The notes below the pieces were generated by a model. That model did not search any database. It worked only from the letters and a program-made list of their open reading frames with translations, and was not told the origin of the DNA. Shown one piece after another: positions 31,558 through 43,629 of a stretch of 64,000 bases of DNA (the stretch's first letter is position 1; each line of letters begins with the position of its first letter). This DNA is from Atherinomorus stipes (Eukaryota > Chordata > Actinopteri > Atheriniformes > Atherinidae). The position numbers and the translations under genes were made by a program. The stretch covers positions 38,393 through 102,392 of the forward strand of contig JALJCO010012892.1 of the NCBI GenBank assembly GCA_023101725.1, read 5' to 3'.

Positions 31558-33512
31558 AATATAGCTAACGGACTGCTAACTGCTGCTGCGCCAAAAAAAA
31601 GACAAAAACAGATAAAGATCAAGTCTTGGAGGTGTTCATGTTTACAGTGTGGACTGTTTACACCGCAGAAGGAGTTAGAGGTGAGTGGATTAAAGCTTTT
31701 AGAAACATGGTTCGTCAGCTGTTTACTAGCAAGCTAACAAGCTATCCATTCGACTGTTATCGTAAACCTGCTCGTAGAACAACGCATGTCCCTGCACTCT
31801 GAAGGCGTGGTTTCAGGCAGTGTGTTTTTTAAAATGTAGCTTGTTTGAACCTTTTTTTTCAACATTGCCAACCCTAGCTTTAAAGAAATTCAAACAAAGC
31901 GCCGTCACTCTCACTACGTGCTTTATGCAGTGTGTGTAAGGCACTAGTTTCCAAGTGGGACCCCAAATAAATCGATCAGGTTGACCACAGTCTGCTGGCC
32001 ATGAGCAAAGTCCGGCCTGAACAGACCCAGTGAGACAATTTTTTTCAAAGTGCCAAGAAATACAGTGTGTTGTTCTATAAGAAACAAAACCACGGATGCG
32101 TCCTCAGCTGTGCACTCCATCAGCGTCGGAAAGCACTACAACCACATGAAAATCATACACACGAGTGTTTTTAAACTACCAGAGACAAGGACGTTGTCAG
32201 GTCAGTGGGCTTTTTAATCACCTCATTTCAGTCATTCCTATAAAATTATTATGAAGTTTAGAAATGCGATGTGACTTCACAGCGTTTGGCTGTTCCATGA
32301 TGATGAAATGATTTAGTTATTGTATCATGTGTCAGTAATGGGGGGGGGGGTTACCTGTTACAGATGCATGAACACATGCTCTTTAAAGTCGTCCATGGAG
32401 TCTGAACTGTATTAATTGATATTAATTAATACAGTTCAGCCCTTTGAGATCCCACAATGTACAGAATGAACAACATGAGTGGGCCAAAATTCCTCCACAG
32501 CGCTGTAGAAGACTCATTTCATTTACAAACTTCGTTTCATGTTTACTTGCGTTACCTTTGTCTAATATTTAAATTTGTTTGATGATCTGAAACACATAAG
32601 TGTGACAAACATGTAAAAAAGTAAGAAATCAGGAAGGAGGCAACACTTTCAAACAGCTGTACTGCATAGAGATCTGCAATAGAGCGAAGTCCTCTCTCTC
32701 TCTGTTCCCTAAAATCATTGTCTATCAGTTTTAGTTCGAACAAATGATTATCTAATATATGGGTGTTCACAGAAACATTTGGTAATCCAAGGCATGATCT
32801 AATTAGATGTTTAGAGTTTATGATAATAAGATTGTGGCCAACGAACTTATGATGACGCTGCACCCCTGAGAAAAGCGGTGCTGGTGTAGAAGTCCCAACG
32901 GCGAAGGTCGGTCCTATTTTAAGTCATTGTGGTGACTCATCCAGGCGAGCATCTCGAGATCTCTCGCATTTGCAGCCCATGTAGCCCCTCCAAAATGAAT
33001 GTGAGCACCAGTTGTTTTTGTACATTGGGACCCTGAACTCCTCCCTGATCAGAACAATGTCTATTCCATGTGCAGAACATGTGAGCTGTCAGGTACGATA
33101 TTTTCTGCCTGTGAGGTGATTCGCTGATCTAAAGGCTCCAGGAGGCTGGCAGGAGTTTCCCTATCATCTTCCATCTCTTCTCATTAGATTGTGAATTTCA
33201 GTCTTGGATTTCACTGGTGAAGTCCCAAACCAACTAGTGATGCTGTACAGAAGATGGATTCTGCAGCTCTATAAAAAGTCACCATAATATTTTTGCAAAA
33301 ACCAAATAGACGGAAAATGGAGGCACTGATGGATTTTGGCAAACATGGTGGCGACCCGTGCAGTGCTAAAAGCTTTAATCCACTCACCTCCAACTCCTTC
33401 TGCTGTGTAAAAAATCCACACTGCAAACATTAACGCCTCCGAGACTTAATCCTTATCTGTTGTTTTGTTTTTTTTTGGTGCAGCAGCAGTTAGCAGTCCA
33501 TTAGCTATTTTT
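31558..33512. mobile_element. Element with long inverted ends of about 160-180 bp
   Basis: 31558-31720, with GCTAACGGACTGCTAACTGC and GGAGTTAGAGGTGAGTGGAT, mirrors 33355-33512, with ATCCACTCACCTCCAACTCC and GCAGTTAGCAGTCCATTAGC. The interior of about 1.6 kb holds a Tc1 fragment and otherwise no recognised coding sequence. The long ends suggest a non-autonomous DNA element; its superfamily is unknown. Confidence 0.7.
32519..32655 (-). mobile_element. Tc1-like element end fragment
   Basis: The reverse complement follows 52714-52860 closely: both share ATTTAAATTTGTTTGAT-type and CATGTTTGTCAC-type text and the TTCCTGATTTCTTA motif. It is a broken terminal piece with no transposase. Confidence 0.85.
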
Positions 33513-33513
33513 A

Positions 33514-33979
33514 GCCCCATTTCCACCAGCAGGTCTGGGTCGGGTCAGTCCACATTTTTTTGCGTCTCCACAGATAAAACCTGGGACGGGTACCCATATG
33601 TCCGACCCGACCCGGCCTACTTTTTTGGTACCCTTCGGTAGGGGTACTGATCTAACCGATCCGGACCAAAGAGGTGGAGCTAATACACAGCAATCCGTTG
33701 ATTCGTTGAAAAATCCCTCATTTCCCGCATGACCCAGCGTAAAAACAAAGCAGGAGTGACTCCTTTTGTTTCTGTCACGTGTGGTGCTTTGGTTATAGGG
33801 CGTTGCACAGGGATGATGTCACGCGATCACGTAGCAGCGCTGTCCGGTTAATACTCCGCCTCCAGAGTAAGCGTAGAGTTTGCTGTGGGGACGCAACGTG
33901 AAATCAACACATCCGTACCAAAACCCACCCGATCCGGCCCGACCCGACCCGACCCAGACCTGCAGGTGGAAACGGGGCT
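33514..33979. mobile_element. Harbinger-like MITE (466 bp)
   Basis: The ends are GCCCCATTTCCACCAGCAGG and, read inward from the right, AGCCCCGTTTCCACCTGCAG. Just inside, both ends carry runs of CCGACCCGACCC or its mirror. The flanks are TTA on the left and TTT on the right, close to the TWA pattern. A sister copy lies at 40494-40927. Confidence 0.8.
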
Positions 33980-34884
33980 TTTGTTTACAATGAGCGGTGC
34001 ACAGAGCGACACACGTGGGGGACGGAGAGAGGGGAGGGACAGAAACGATGTGAATGGCAGCGGCTGGTCAGAGTTTTTACAGACCTGCAGCTCTCACAGA
34101 GGTCTGACTGTTTTCCTTTCTTTTTATGAATACATGATGTGTTGATACTGTCAAAATGGAAGGAATATTTCACCCAGTGGAACAAAAAGTGTTTCTAAAC
34201 AGGATTACCAACCCTGCATGTTACTTACTAATGTAACAACACGCAGGTAAATGTTAGAAATTAAAAGGCTGAGAATTATCACCGTTACTGATAATAGATG
34301 ATACATTTGAGCTTGAAAGATTACATCACTCCCATTAAAGAACAGGCTAAATTCACAGTAGTAGCTAATTCAACTAACACAAAACTGAAAAAAGTAATTA
34401 TAAAAATGTACTTACTAATTATAATTTAATAAAATGAAATATTGATTTTGAAATTTTGTTTAGAAAAATAATTTAAAAACAAACAAACAAACAAAACTGT
34501 CCCAGACAAATTAGAGCACCTTGCTCATGAACAGTGGACCAACATCCCTGTCAGCAGGTGAAGAAGTCTGATTGGATGTTTTGCTCATCAAAATTTTGGC
34601 TCAGAAGCCCCATCGCTCTTGTTTGCTTGTTTTATTTTTTGTTTGTTTTTCGCATTTCTGTCGAACCACAATTCAAAATCAATGTCATGATTTTTATAAA
34701 ATATTTATTATTAATTTTGACAATTTAAACTTATTTCACTGGCAGCTGATTTTTTGTCATTAAAGAGAGGATATATAAACTTTCAACCACAACTTTAAAT
34801 AATTTCACTCAATAAAATGTCTACCACAGCCAATTTAGACAAAAGCGTGAAACATGTATGACTGTTCAATCTAGTCAATTGCTC
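33980..34884. other. Unassigned A+T-rich sequence with an AAAC run
   Basis: A short (AAAC)n run lies near 34478-34497. No gene is recognised. Confidence 0.5.
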
Positions 34885-35460
34885 TCTGAGAATTCACAAG
34901 TAAAACCTCAGCTTGTGTATTTACATCTTTATCTAAGCTGTTCAGAAGCAAAGGAGCATTTCTGAACAAGGATAAATCCTGTCTTTCAGATGTGGTTATT
35001 CAATCTTTAGCTATTTTCTGATCACTATTTAAGAGGAACAGCTCTATAACTAACAGGGTTGTTCTCATGTCAAGAAGACATATATTTGCTCAACAGATTG
35101 AGCTAGGGAACCTTTTATTTTTTTATTGAATAATTCCCCATTCTTATCAAAAGAGGGGTTATTTTCTCTTGGAAAACTTTATAAAAATTGCTGTCAAAAC
35201 CATCTGGGCCTGCTGATTTTCCAGATGAGAGTATACAAGCACCATTCAAGAGGTCTGCTTCAGAGATTGGAGCATTGAGTTCGCGAGCTAAAGTCGCTAA
35301 GAAAAAAAGAGAGAAAGATCCAACTCTGTATCGGGAACTGTGTTTTTAAAAAAAATTCTGAAGAGTTTATGTCTTTGGGATTTGTGAACAGCATCTTTGA
35401 TTTAGTTCTGATCCTGTGAATAGCTTGTTTAGCCTTCATGTTTCTGTGGCAAGGAACGCC
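34885..35460 (-). pseudogene. Fragment of an L1/Tx1-type LINE ORF2
   Basis: On the minus strand a piece with FTNPKDINSSEFF (near 35360) is followed by a SSGKSAGPDGFDSNFYK-like piece (near 35200), which is the start of an L1-type reverse transcriptase domain. The same motifs occur intact in the LINE at 55576-61251 (NPKDINNAF and SGKQAGPDG). Frameshifts and stops break it and no YADD region is present. Confidence 0.75.
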
Positions 35461-35520
35461 AAGGCGGGATTCAATCACCAGACTCGAGTCATGCACACTA
35501 ACCGGTCAGCCAAAGGGATA

Positions 35521-36485
35521 TACAGGTATGGAAAGTATTCAGACCCCTTTAAACTTTTCCCTCTTTGTTTCATTGCAGCCATTTGCCAAAATTAAAAAGT
35601 CCCTTTTATTTCTCATTAATGTCACTCAGCACCCCAAATTTAGGAACTGAAATATGACATGGTCATAAGTATTGAGTACTTTGCTCAGTACTGAGTAGAA
35701 GTACTTCTGAGCTCGTACAGCCATGAGTCTTCTTGGGAATGATGCAACAAGTGTTCCACACCTGGATTTGGGATCTTCTGGTTCTTCTTGCAGATCCTCT
35801 CCAGTTCTGTCAGGTTGGATGGTGAACGGTGGTGTTCAGCCATTTTCAGGTCTCTCAGAGATGCTTAGTTGGGTTTAAGTCAGGGTTCTGGCTGGGCCGG
35901 TCCAGAATGGTCCAGAGTGGTTCTGATCCACTCCTTTGTTATTTCAGCTGTGTGTGAGGGTCATTGTCTTGTTGGAAGGTGAACCTTCGGTCCAGTCTGA
36001 GCTCCTGAACTCTGGAAGAGCTTTTCTTCCAGGATCTCTGTACTTGGCCGCATTCATCTTTCCTTCAACTGCAACCATTCGTCCTGTCCCTGCAGCTGAA
36101 AAACACCCCCCCCCATATCACGATGCTGCCACCACCGTGCTTCACTGTTGGGATGGTATTGGGCAGGTGATGAGCAGTGCCTGGTTTTCTCCACACATAC
36201 CACTTAGAATTAACTCCAGAAAGTTCAATCTTGGTCTCATCAGACCAGAGAATCTTATTTCGCTCAGTCTGGGAGTCCTTCATGTGTTTTTGGCAAACTC
36301 TATGCAGGCTTTCATATGTCTGCACTGAGGAGAGGCTTCCATCAGGCCACTCTGCCATAAAGCCCCGACTGGTGGAGGCTGCAGTGATAGCTGACTTCGT
36401 GGAACTTTCTCCATCTCCCGACTGCATCTCTGGAGCTCAGCCACAGTGATCTTTAGCTTCTTCTTTACCTCTCTCACCTGTTGCC
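35521..36485 (-). pseudogene. Decayed Tc1-like element with transposase remnant
   Basis: The left end begins TACAGGTATGGAAAGTATTC, the style of a Tc1 terminal repeat at a TA site. On the minus strand, 36427-36065 encodes a DD34E transposase piece with [12 protein letters not shown] (second catalytic Asp in the family), WRKPGTAHH and [11 protein letters not shown]. Further pieces, disrupted by frameshifts, continue toward 35560. The N-terminal DNA-binding part is largely missing and no right end is seen, so the element is 5'-truncated. Confidence 0.85.
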
Positions 36486-37154
36486 AAATAGCCAGGGCGC
36501 ATGATCAGTCAAAGACATAGTGACATGACCCCACTGGTCACACTTTTTAAGTTAGCAGAACTACATTGTATCTCAGGCTTTCAAAGCAGAAAGGGTAAAT
36601 ACACACGACCCACTTATTTCAGAGTTTCCTTTCATTTTACTTCAGTCAGACGTATTCTCTCAGGGTGAGTTATGTAATTTCCCCAGTGGAGTGTTTTGGG
36701 GGGCTGGAGCCTAACCCAGCTGATGTCAGGCAAGAAGACCAGTTGCAGGGGTATTGAAGAAAATTTAATATTAAAATCAAATGAAATTAAATTTTTTTTA
36801 TCAAATTAAATGAAATTTTATAATCAAAATATTAATATTAATTCAATTAACTTAATTTACCTCAGACCAGGATAGTCCACAAGGTTGGGGATCTGGCTCG
36901 GTTGGTTGGTTAGGTTTTATCTCCTGGACCGAGATGGCTTTCATGCTGTTCTTTAGACAAATGAGCTGCTGCTTCTTCCAAGCAGATCACGTATTTTTAT
37001 ATAATGTTGATATAGTTTTTTGTTTTTAACTTTCGTGTGGTACTGGTCTATTGTGTGGTACTGGTCTACTGTGCAGGCATATTTTATAGCATCCATTTCA
37101 CAGCTAATTAGTCGTCACTCCACTTTGACCACGAGCCGTTTCTAAAGAAGTCTA
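36486..37154. other. Unassigned sequence with a small repeat fragment
   Basis: GGGGGGCTGGAGCCTAACCC near 36696 is a short piece of the dispersed repeat seen more fully at 43635-43905. The rest is A+T-rich and unassigned. Confidence 0.45.
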
Positions 37155-37774
37155 AAGAAGGCGTTTTCGTTATCTGCCGACTGTCATATAATGAAGTTCA
37201 CTGGCGCTCAACACAAAAAGGTCCAAAAAATGTCAGCAAAAACTTGTCAATATTCCTCCATACTGGTCGTCCAATGTAATCCAAGTGTCCTGAGTGGATA
37301 GCGTCCAGAATTTACTGGAAACCACATCATTTAGTATATTTTTGTAGTCTAAACAGTTGTACATCTTACTTCCGCGATGTGCGCAGATGCGAGTTCAGAA
37401 CACTATGGAAGCCGCGGCTTTTTGTGCATGCTTTCTTTGTTTTAAATCAATATCCAACCCCTCTTGTGTTTGTCCGCAGCTCGGTCACTCTTAGCACAAT
37501 GTAAACAGCAAGTTGGAGGCCGAACGCCGCGGCCTCCATAGTGTCTTGAACTTGCATAGACACACATCGTGGAAGTACGATGTTCTACTGTTTAGGCTAT
37601 AAAAATCTACTAAATGATGTGGTTTCCAGTAAATTCTGGACGCCACCCACTCAGGACACTTGGATTACATTGGACGAGCAGTGCTCTGGAGCACCCCGGA
37701 GTGCTCCAGAGTCTTGCTCCGCATGAGGGTGAGTAGAAGATGAAGGCACATCATTCTGTGGGTGTACTATTTCT
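37155..37774. mobile_element. TTAA element family T2, left end missing
   Basis: It follows the copy at 20576-21456 from the TTTTCGTT region to the right end GTGGGTGTACTATTTCT, with TTAA at 37775-37778. The first 100 or so bases are absent. Confidence 0.82.
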
Positions 37775-37778
37775 TTAA

Positions 37779-38475
37779 ATGTCCACCGCTCCTGGTGGAA
37801 GGAAATCACACCTTCGGGACTTAGGTAAAAGATTGTTGTCCTTTATTGTAGCTGTGGCTCCTCCATCCATTGCTTTCACTCTCTGGTTTTTTCCCAGTTT
37901 GTTCACCTACCTTCTATCCTTCAATTCTCATCTCTGCTAACCCACATACATAATCACACAGATTTTTCTTTTCCTCTCATGAACCGATCCCTGCATGCCT
38001 TCAGATGGCTCACATTTAACAGCACAAAATGCAAATTAGACAGAAGTCTGTCTCCACTTTTTCCTGGCTACAGCTGATGTCCCTCGACTCTCCTCAAACA
38101 CTCGAGACTTTTCGATTTGACTACGCCAACAATTAATGTGTTGTTCAGATAAATCCTTCTCCTGAGCGTCGGCTCAGACAAATTCCACCTCGCAAATCCA
38201 CAGTATTGTTGTTACACATGAAACCTTGGCCGTCCGAAACCATTTAAATGACTACTTGTTTAGCTTTTATGCCTTTTTAAGCATCTAAAAACGAAAGGAA
38301 AGGAAAAAAACTTCAGTTAAATTTAAGTGATCTTGAAGCACTATTAATGTTTTTGACTTTGACCTGAACATACACACAGTCCCACTCTCTGCTCTCTGCT
38401 GACAGCACACGTTAATGTTCATTTCAGATGTTTTATACATGATGGTGTATTGTCCAGATGCTTCCTGTCGCAGAG
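37779..38475. other. Unassigned sequence
   Basis: No gene or repeat family is recognised. Confidence 0.5.
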
Positions 38476-38478
38476 TAA

Positions 38479-39279
38479 CGGTGCACACACACCAAACGTG
38501 ATTTGGGCGTCAAAAACACGCCTGACGTCCAAAGTTGGATGCTGGGTCACTAAAAAGTCAAATGCTTGATTTCCAGAGTCAAGACGCTCCAGACGTATGT
38601 CGAGGGATGCCCAGCCAAGGTGCGCTCAACGCGCGTCGGTAGGATCCCCTCCTTTTCTTTTTCCTGTCACCGGTCTGTCTGCAACCATGGCAGATTCAGG
38701 AGAGAGAGCGGCTCGGCTTTATGTGGTAAACAAAGCTATGGTACGTCGTCGGGCATTTCTGCTCCGTGTCTGGTTCACCAGATGATTCCAGGTGTTCTGA
38801 CTGTGATGAGTTTCATCATTTACTCCAGGAGCTGCGTGCTGATGAGGGGCGCTTCCAGCCGCCTGATCCGGCCCAGTTTATCGTGCCGCTGTCCCGATAC
38901 GGGGCGGCATTATAAGCCCAGTACATCCCATCAGGACAGCAGGTCATCAAACCACCGTTCAGAAACTGGGACCGGACACAGATCACAGTTTATCCTCCTC
39001 TGTCTTCAGAGAGAGAGGAGATTCCCCTGGTTTTTCTGGGTGTTTCCTGAGTCGCTCTGATTGGCGTCTTGATGCGGGGCGTCAACCAAAGTTCAGGTTT
39101 TCCAACTTCGGTGTCTGCCGTTCGTGACACGCATAGCGTGCATCAAATGCTCAAACTCTCAAAACTCGACGCGTCGTGCCCGACGCGCCGCAGGGTTTTC
39201 GACGCCTCCTCGACGTGCGTTGGCCATTGACTTTGCATGTAAACCTGACGCCCAAATCACATTTGGTGTGTACGCACTG
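38479..39279. mobile_element. PIF/Harbinger-type non-autonomous element (801 bp)
   Basis: The inverted ends are CGGTGCACACACACCAAACG and, read inward from the right, CAGTGCGTACACACCAAATG, both continuing TGATTTGGGCG. A TAA triplet lies outside each end (38476-38478 and 39280-39282), matching the TWA duplication of PIF/Harbinger. Short open frames inside (38566-39060) could be remnants of a coding region, but I see no transposase or Myb-like motif. Confidence 0.85.
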
Positions 39280-39282
39280 TAA

Positions 39283-40194
39283 GACAGCTAGAAGCACCGG
39301 AAGGTGAGTCCAGGATAACAAATATATTACTGCAGACACCACATGATTGATAGTTAAATGCTGAGGAGTCTGAGGTTTGTACATATACTGGCACACAAGC
39401 ACAGGCTTGATAATCCTTTATTTAGAATGTGAATTTCAGTTGTCCTGTAAATGTAAGCTATGAAAAGCTATCGTGTCTGCATGTCATATTCCAGAATATC
39501 CCGCTAGCTTCCACAGAGCTCTGACGGCTATTTATGGCACATATGACATGTTTGCACTCATTCTTTCTGAGTCCATTTGAGGCTTCAGTGTCTCAGTCTG
39601 TGTGTGCGTGTGTGTGTTTGTGCATGTACAGAGCGGAGGTACCTAAATTAGAGGTCATGCACGTTTGTGGGGTTGGGAGGTTAACCACTGATTAATTGCA
39701 CAGCTCCAGTTGGTTGCGGTGAGGGCATGCTACTGTAATTTTGCAGCTGCTTGATTTCAGCGTATGAAACAAGCAGTCCAATTGGCCTTCTGACAGCATA
39801 CCGAGCACTTCAAATACTGTTCATTTCTCAAGGCCCAACGCTGTCAACAAAATAATATAGGAAGTTGTTAATGTGTTTTCCTCCCAACTGGAAGCAACAA
39901 GAACTCTGCCCTGAAGGCAGTTATTATTAAGTTACCTGAAAGTGGTTAGTTGTTTTTTTTTCTTTCTGTTATGTCTTTAGAAATAATTTTCTGCATGTTC
40001 AGACTTGTTTTTATTTTGATCGTGTAATAGTCTGTTTGTCTTTGAGTGAGTGAACAGAAATACTTACCAATGGCACAGCAGTGAACTGATAACCTAGAGG
40101 AAGTGACAAAGATAAAATTGGTAGGTGTTGCTTTGGATCAAACTATGTCATGAAGGACTAATATAAGTAATATTGTAACTAAAATGAGTAAAAA
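39283..40194. other. Unassigned sequence
   Basis: No gene is recognised; a short TG-rich run lies near 39599-39625. Confidence 0.5.
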
Positions 40195-40493
40195 TACACT
40201 GCTCCCCCCAAAAAAAAAAATGTCACCACAAAAAAATGGTCATACATTCTAATATTTGGCAGATCCAAAAGATTCTCACTGGTGTTCAGGTCTGGACTCT
40301 GTGGTGGCCGAGCCATGTGTGAAAATGATGTGTCACGCTCCCTGAACCATCTTTCACAATCTGAGCCGATGAATTCTGGCATTGTTATCTTAGAATATGG
40401 CCGTGCCATCAGGGAGGAAACATCCATTCACGGAATAACCTGGTCATTCAGTATATTCAGGTATCAGCGGACCTCATTCTTTAGCCCCGTTTC

Positions 40494-40927
40494 CACCCAC
40501 GGGTCTGGGTTGGATCCAGTCGGTTCTGGTGGGTATTGGTATGGATATGTTGATTTTATGTTGCATCCCCACAGAAAACTGTCCCCTAACCCTGGAGGTG
40601 GAGTATTAACCGAATTGCGCTGCCACGTGCATTGCAGTGCAACACCTTTTAAACAAAACACCACACGAGAGAGAAACAAATGGGTCATCCCTGCTTTGTT
40701 TTTATGCCCGGTCGCGCAGTATGTGATGTTTTTTTCAACCAATCAAGGGATTGCAGTGTGTTAAGCTCCACCTCTTTGGTCCGGATCGATTAGATCAGTA
40801 CCCCTACAGAAGGGTACCAAAAAAGTTGGACGGGTCAGATATAAGGGTACCCGTCCCAGTTTTGAGCTGTGGAGATGCAAAAAGACGTGGACTGACCCGA
40901 CCCAGACCCACTGGTGGAAACGGAGCT
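40494..40927. mobile_element. Harbinger-like MITE nested in a Tc1 element (434 bp)
   Basis: The ends are GCCCCGTTTCCACCCACGGG and, read inward from the right, AGCTCCGTTTCCACCAGTGG. TTA stands outside both ends (40491-40493 and 40928-40930). Removal of the insert and one TTA restores continuous Tc1-type text. It is a sister of 33514-33979. Confidence 0.85.
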
Positions 40928-41329
40928 TTAGAGCACATATTGTTGCTGAACCTAGACCTGAGCAACTGCAACAGCCCCAGATCATGACACTGCCCCCACA
41001 GGCTTGTACAGTAGCACTAGGACGATGCTGCATCACTTCATCTGCCTTTCAAGCCACATTTCTTCCTGGAAGACGATGGTCCCCACTATCCTTCCAGTTT
41101 TTAATAATGTGTTGGAAAAAAAAAGAATTAATTTTAAAAAAAATGCGTTGGACAGTTCTGAACCCAGATTTTGTAGTTTCTGCATCTCCTTAGATGTTTT
41201 TTTTTGCTTACTGGATGCCAATGATCTGACCCTTCTCAAACATCTTTTCCGCCACCACAGATTTGTCTTTTCACATGTTTGTTTAAGAAGTAAGGGATAA
41301 AAAAAGAAGAAGAAAAAAAAAAGAAGTAA

Positions 41330-41640
41330 GGGATAATGCCCGACGAAGTGTCCATTATCAGAAATTAATGGATGACGTCCATTAATTTCTGATAATAGAC
41401 AACCTTGGAGGGCATTATCCCACTTATACCATGGTCACTTATAAAAGAAATAAATGTGAAGCCAATCATTAATATGTTTAAGTTGTTTTTACTGTTAAAA
41501 TAGTAAGTTCTGTTGCCATGGTTGCCAACTAGTGTTTGAGTCAGTACATCTATTTAAAACAATCGGGCTGTTTGTTTAGAACTTCTTTTCTAGGTGTCCA
41601 TTATCACTTTTTAACGGACACCCTGCAGCCAGTCAGAATC
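41330..41640. mobile_element. Hairpin element nested in a Tc1 element
   Basis: GGGATAATGCCCGACGAAGT starts an arm of about 42 bases that mirrors the arm ending GGGCATTATCCC near 41420; the centre is CAGAAATTAATGGA and its mirror. GTCCATTATC-type text returns near 41598-41630. It has no coding sequence and its family is unknown. Confidence 0.65.
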
Positions 41641-41744
41641 AAGCATTCAACCAGACCATGAGAAGCAACTCATTGCACCAGTTGGGTTAAATAACTTAGT
41701 TAGATCCAGGTGGTGACTTTTTTTTTGCCAGGGAGTGTATAAAC

Positions 41745-43625
41745 CAAGCCAATGAGGAATTATCTACATATGATGAATAGTTTAAGAGTAAAAAATTAGC
41801 ATTAAACATCAAAAAGTCCAGCTATATGATTTTTAGTGTTAACAAAATAATAATAACTTGTTCTACACGATTAAATTGCTTCAGTGGAAATCAGTCATGT
41901 TTCATCCACCAAATTCTTTGGTTTTATTGTAGATGAGAAACTAAACTGGAAAGAGCATGTTGATTTGGTAACAAGAAAAGTAAATAGACATTATAGGAAC
42001 AGAAAGTAAGTCATCATGTTGATTTAAAATATACTTGCCTTATATTACAGTCTAATTTTTTTAAATTTTTTTTATTACAGTCTAATTTACCCTATCTTTC
42101 GTATGGTAATATAGTGTGGGCTAGGGCTGCATGATTAACCTGAACTGCATCGATATTGAGGTTTAAACTACTGTGATAACCTAACCTCATGAGCCTGAGG
42201 TTTTTTTGTTTTTTTTTTCTAACATTTGAGTGACAAACCTATTCGCCAATCAAAATCGTCGAGCCCCGCTTTCCTGGCTTGCCGGTCAATCAGTAATGTT
42301 GACGGAAAACGAGCTTGTATGCACTGCACCGGCTATAGTCAGCGTTAACAACAGACACTGCACGTGTACCTCATGTTGCACTGTGAGCGACATATTTTCA
42401 TGGTGACTGATTATCTACATGAAAATAGCTGAAGGAACTTCGGTAACGGGAGAGGAGCGGTTGGTAACGGTGATGAAATAGTGGCGTTAAAAGATACGGC
42501 ACTAGAGGAGGCGGAGTTACACCTGGACACTCGTCATGCACTCCAGAGGTGCGGTCTTCATATGAGACCAGCTGCACAGCAGGTTGGAAGATGTTCGTGT
42601 GGAGCCTCTGCAAAGTGCATGGCAGCGTCACAAACCTGACATATGCACACGTGTATGAATCTATTTTTAATAAAACAGCAACAGACAAGTGATGATGATG
42701 ACTGATGAAGATGAGCTGTTCGCATGCACTAGTCGACGTGTGCACAGCGCAGCTGATTACACGTGCACACAATCACACACACTCACACACACACTAGAGA
42801 CGCAGTTAGGTGACTCAAGAGAAAACGGGAAGAATTATCAACTGGAATCTCAAACGAGAGTTTTCCCTCAGAGATGAAAGACATGAACAACGTGAAATTT
42901 TCATTGAAACTACGTTTTTCTTCATGTCGGCTGGAAACCGGTAGAGCTGAAGCTCCTCTCAGACATCCATCAGTTCGACTGTCCAAGATTCTGTTTGTTT
43001 ATTCTGTTAAGTTTCCATTTCATTCATTAGTGATCCGATATTCACTTTTATCAGGAATAATTCAACACAGAGATTAAAGTTAAGCCTATGGGAATATTAA
43101 AAGTAACGAAATAACTACTTTTCCAAGTAATTATTTTTACAAAGCTGAAACTCCATTTGAAACGCTGTTGCTAATTTCTTCTCCAAAAAGTAGGTATAAT
43201 TAATCACTTTTGTAGTAATCACTAAACATTGAACAACTTCGGTCACTGTGTAGTTTTTATTAGAGATTTCTCAGGTTCAACATCACACAGAAGCCAGAAG
43301 AAGATGGTGGACACAATAATAGTTTTTTAAAGTAGGTTATTGTTGGAAAGAAACAACTTTTTTCAATGATAATTTTAGTTTTATGCATTTAAACGTATCA
43401 AATGTAAAAATCGTAAATCGAATTGCAATCGCAATATTTGTCAGAAAAATCGCAATTAGGTTTTTTGTTAAAATCGTGCAGGCCTAGTGTGGGCAAGCAC
43501 TTTTCCACCAACTTTAACTCAATTATTCATTTTACAAAAGCGCTTTGTTCGGATTACAACCCATTCCAAGTTGCTGAATTCATCTGCTAGTTTATTTTAG
43601 AAGTTAGATTTACTAAATATCTACA
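41745..43625 (+). pseudogene. LINE ORF2 C-terminal fragment split by a hAT element
   Basis: On the plus strand, 41780-42113 encodes a piece reading SSTKFFGFIVDEKLNWKEHV and then a LPYLSYGNIVW-like piece that stops at the hAT insertion. The frame resumes at 43495 with ASTFPTTLTQLFI-like text up to about 43620. This is the segment after the catalytic core of a non-LTR reverse transcriptase. A second copy of the latter part is at 49150-49330. Deletions and frameshifts make it non-functional. Confidence 0.75.
42122..43486. mobile_element. Non-autonomous hAT element in a LINE fragment (1365 bp)
   Basis: The ends are TAGGGCTGCATGATTAAC and, read inward from the right, TAGGCCTGCACGATTTTAAC. A perfect 8-bp duplication GTGTGGGC flanks it at 42114-42121 and 43487-43494. 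The subterminal region at the right is rich in AATCGCAAT-type motifs. No transposase is encoded; a CA tract lies near 42768-42796. Confidence 0.9.
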
Positions 43626-43629
43626 CTAT

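Larger units (their letters stand above)
40195..41739 (-). pseudogene. Decayed Tc1-like element with two nested insertions
   Basis: The ends TACACTGCTCCCCCCAAAAA and, read inward from the right, TACACTCCCTGGCAAAAAA are Tc1-style inverted repeats at TA sites. On the minus strand, remnants of transposase are visible. An ERDTSFSHMARPPQSPDLN-like piece (near 40310) matches the family's D-x-N-PQSPDLNP region. A helix-turn-helix-like SLASSKQKKTSKEMQKLQNLG piece lies near 41200. The central catalytic part is mostly deleted. A Harbinger-like MITE (40494-40927) and a hairpin element (41330-41640) sit inside. Confidence 0.8.

Noticed and set aside
36065..36427. Possible host gene on the minus strand
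   Set aside because: The SDETK and HGGGS motifs show it is a Tc1 transposase fragment.
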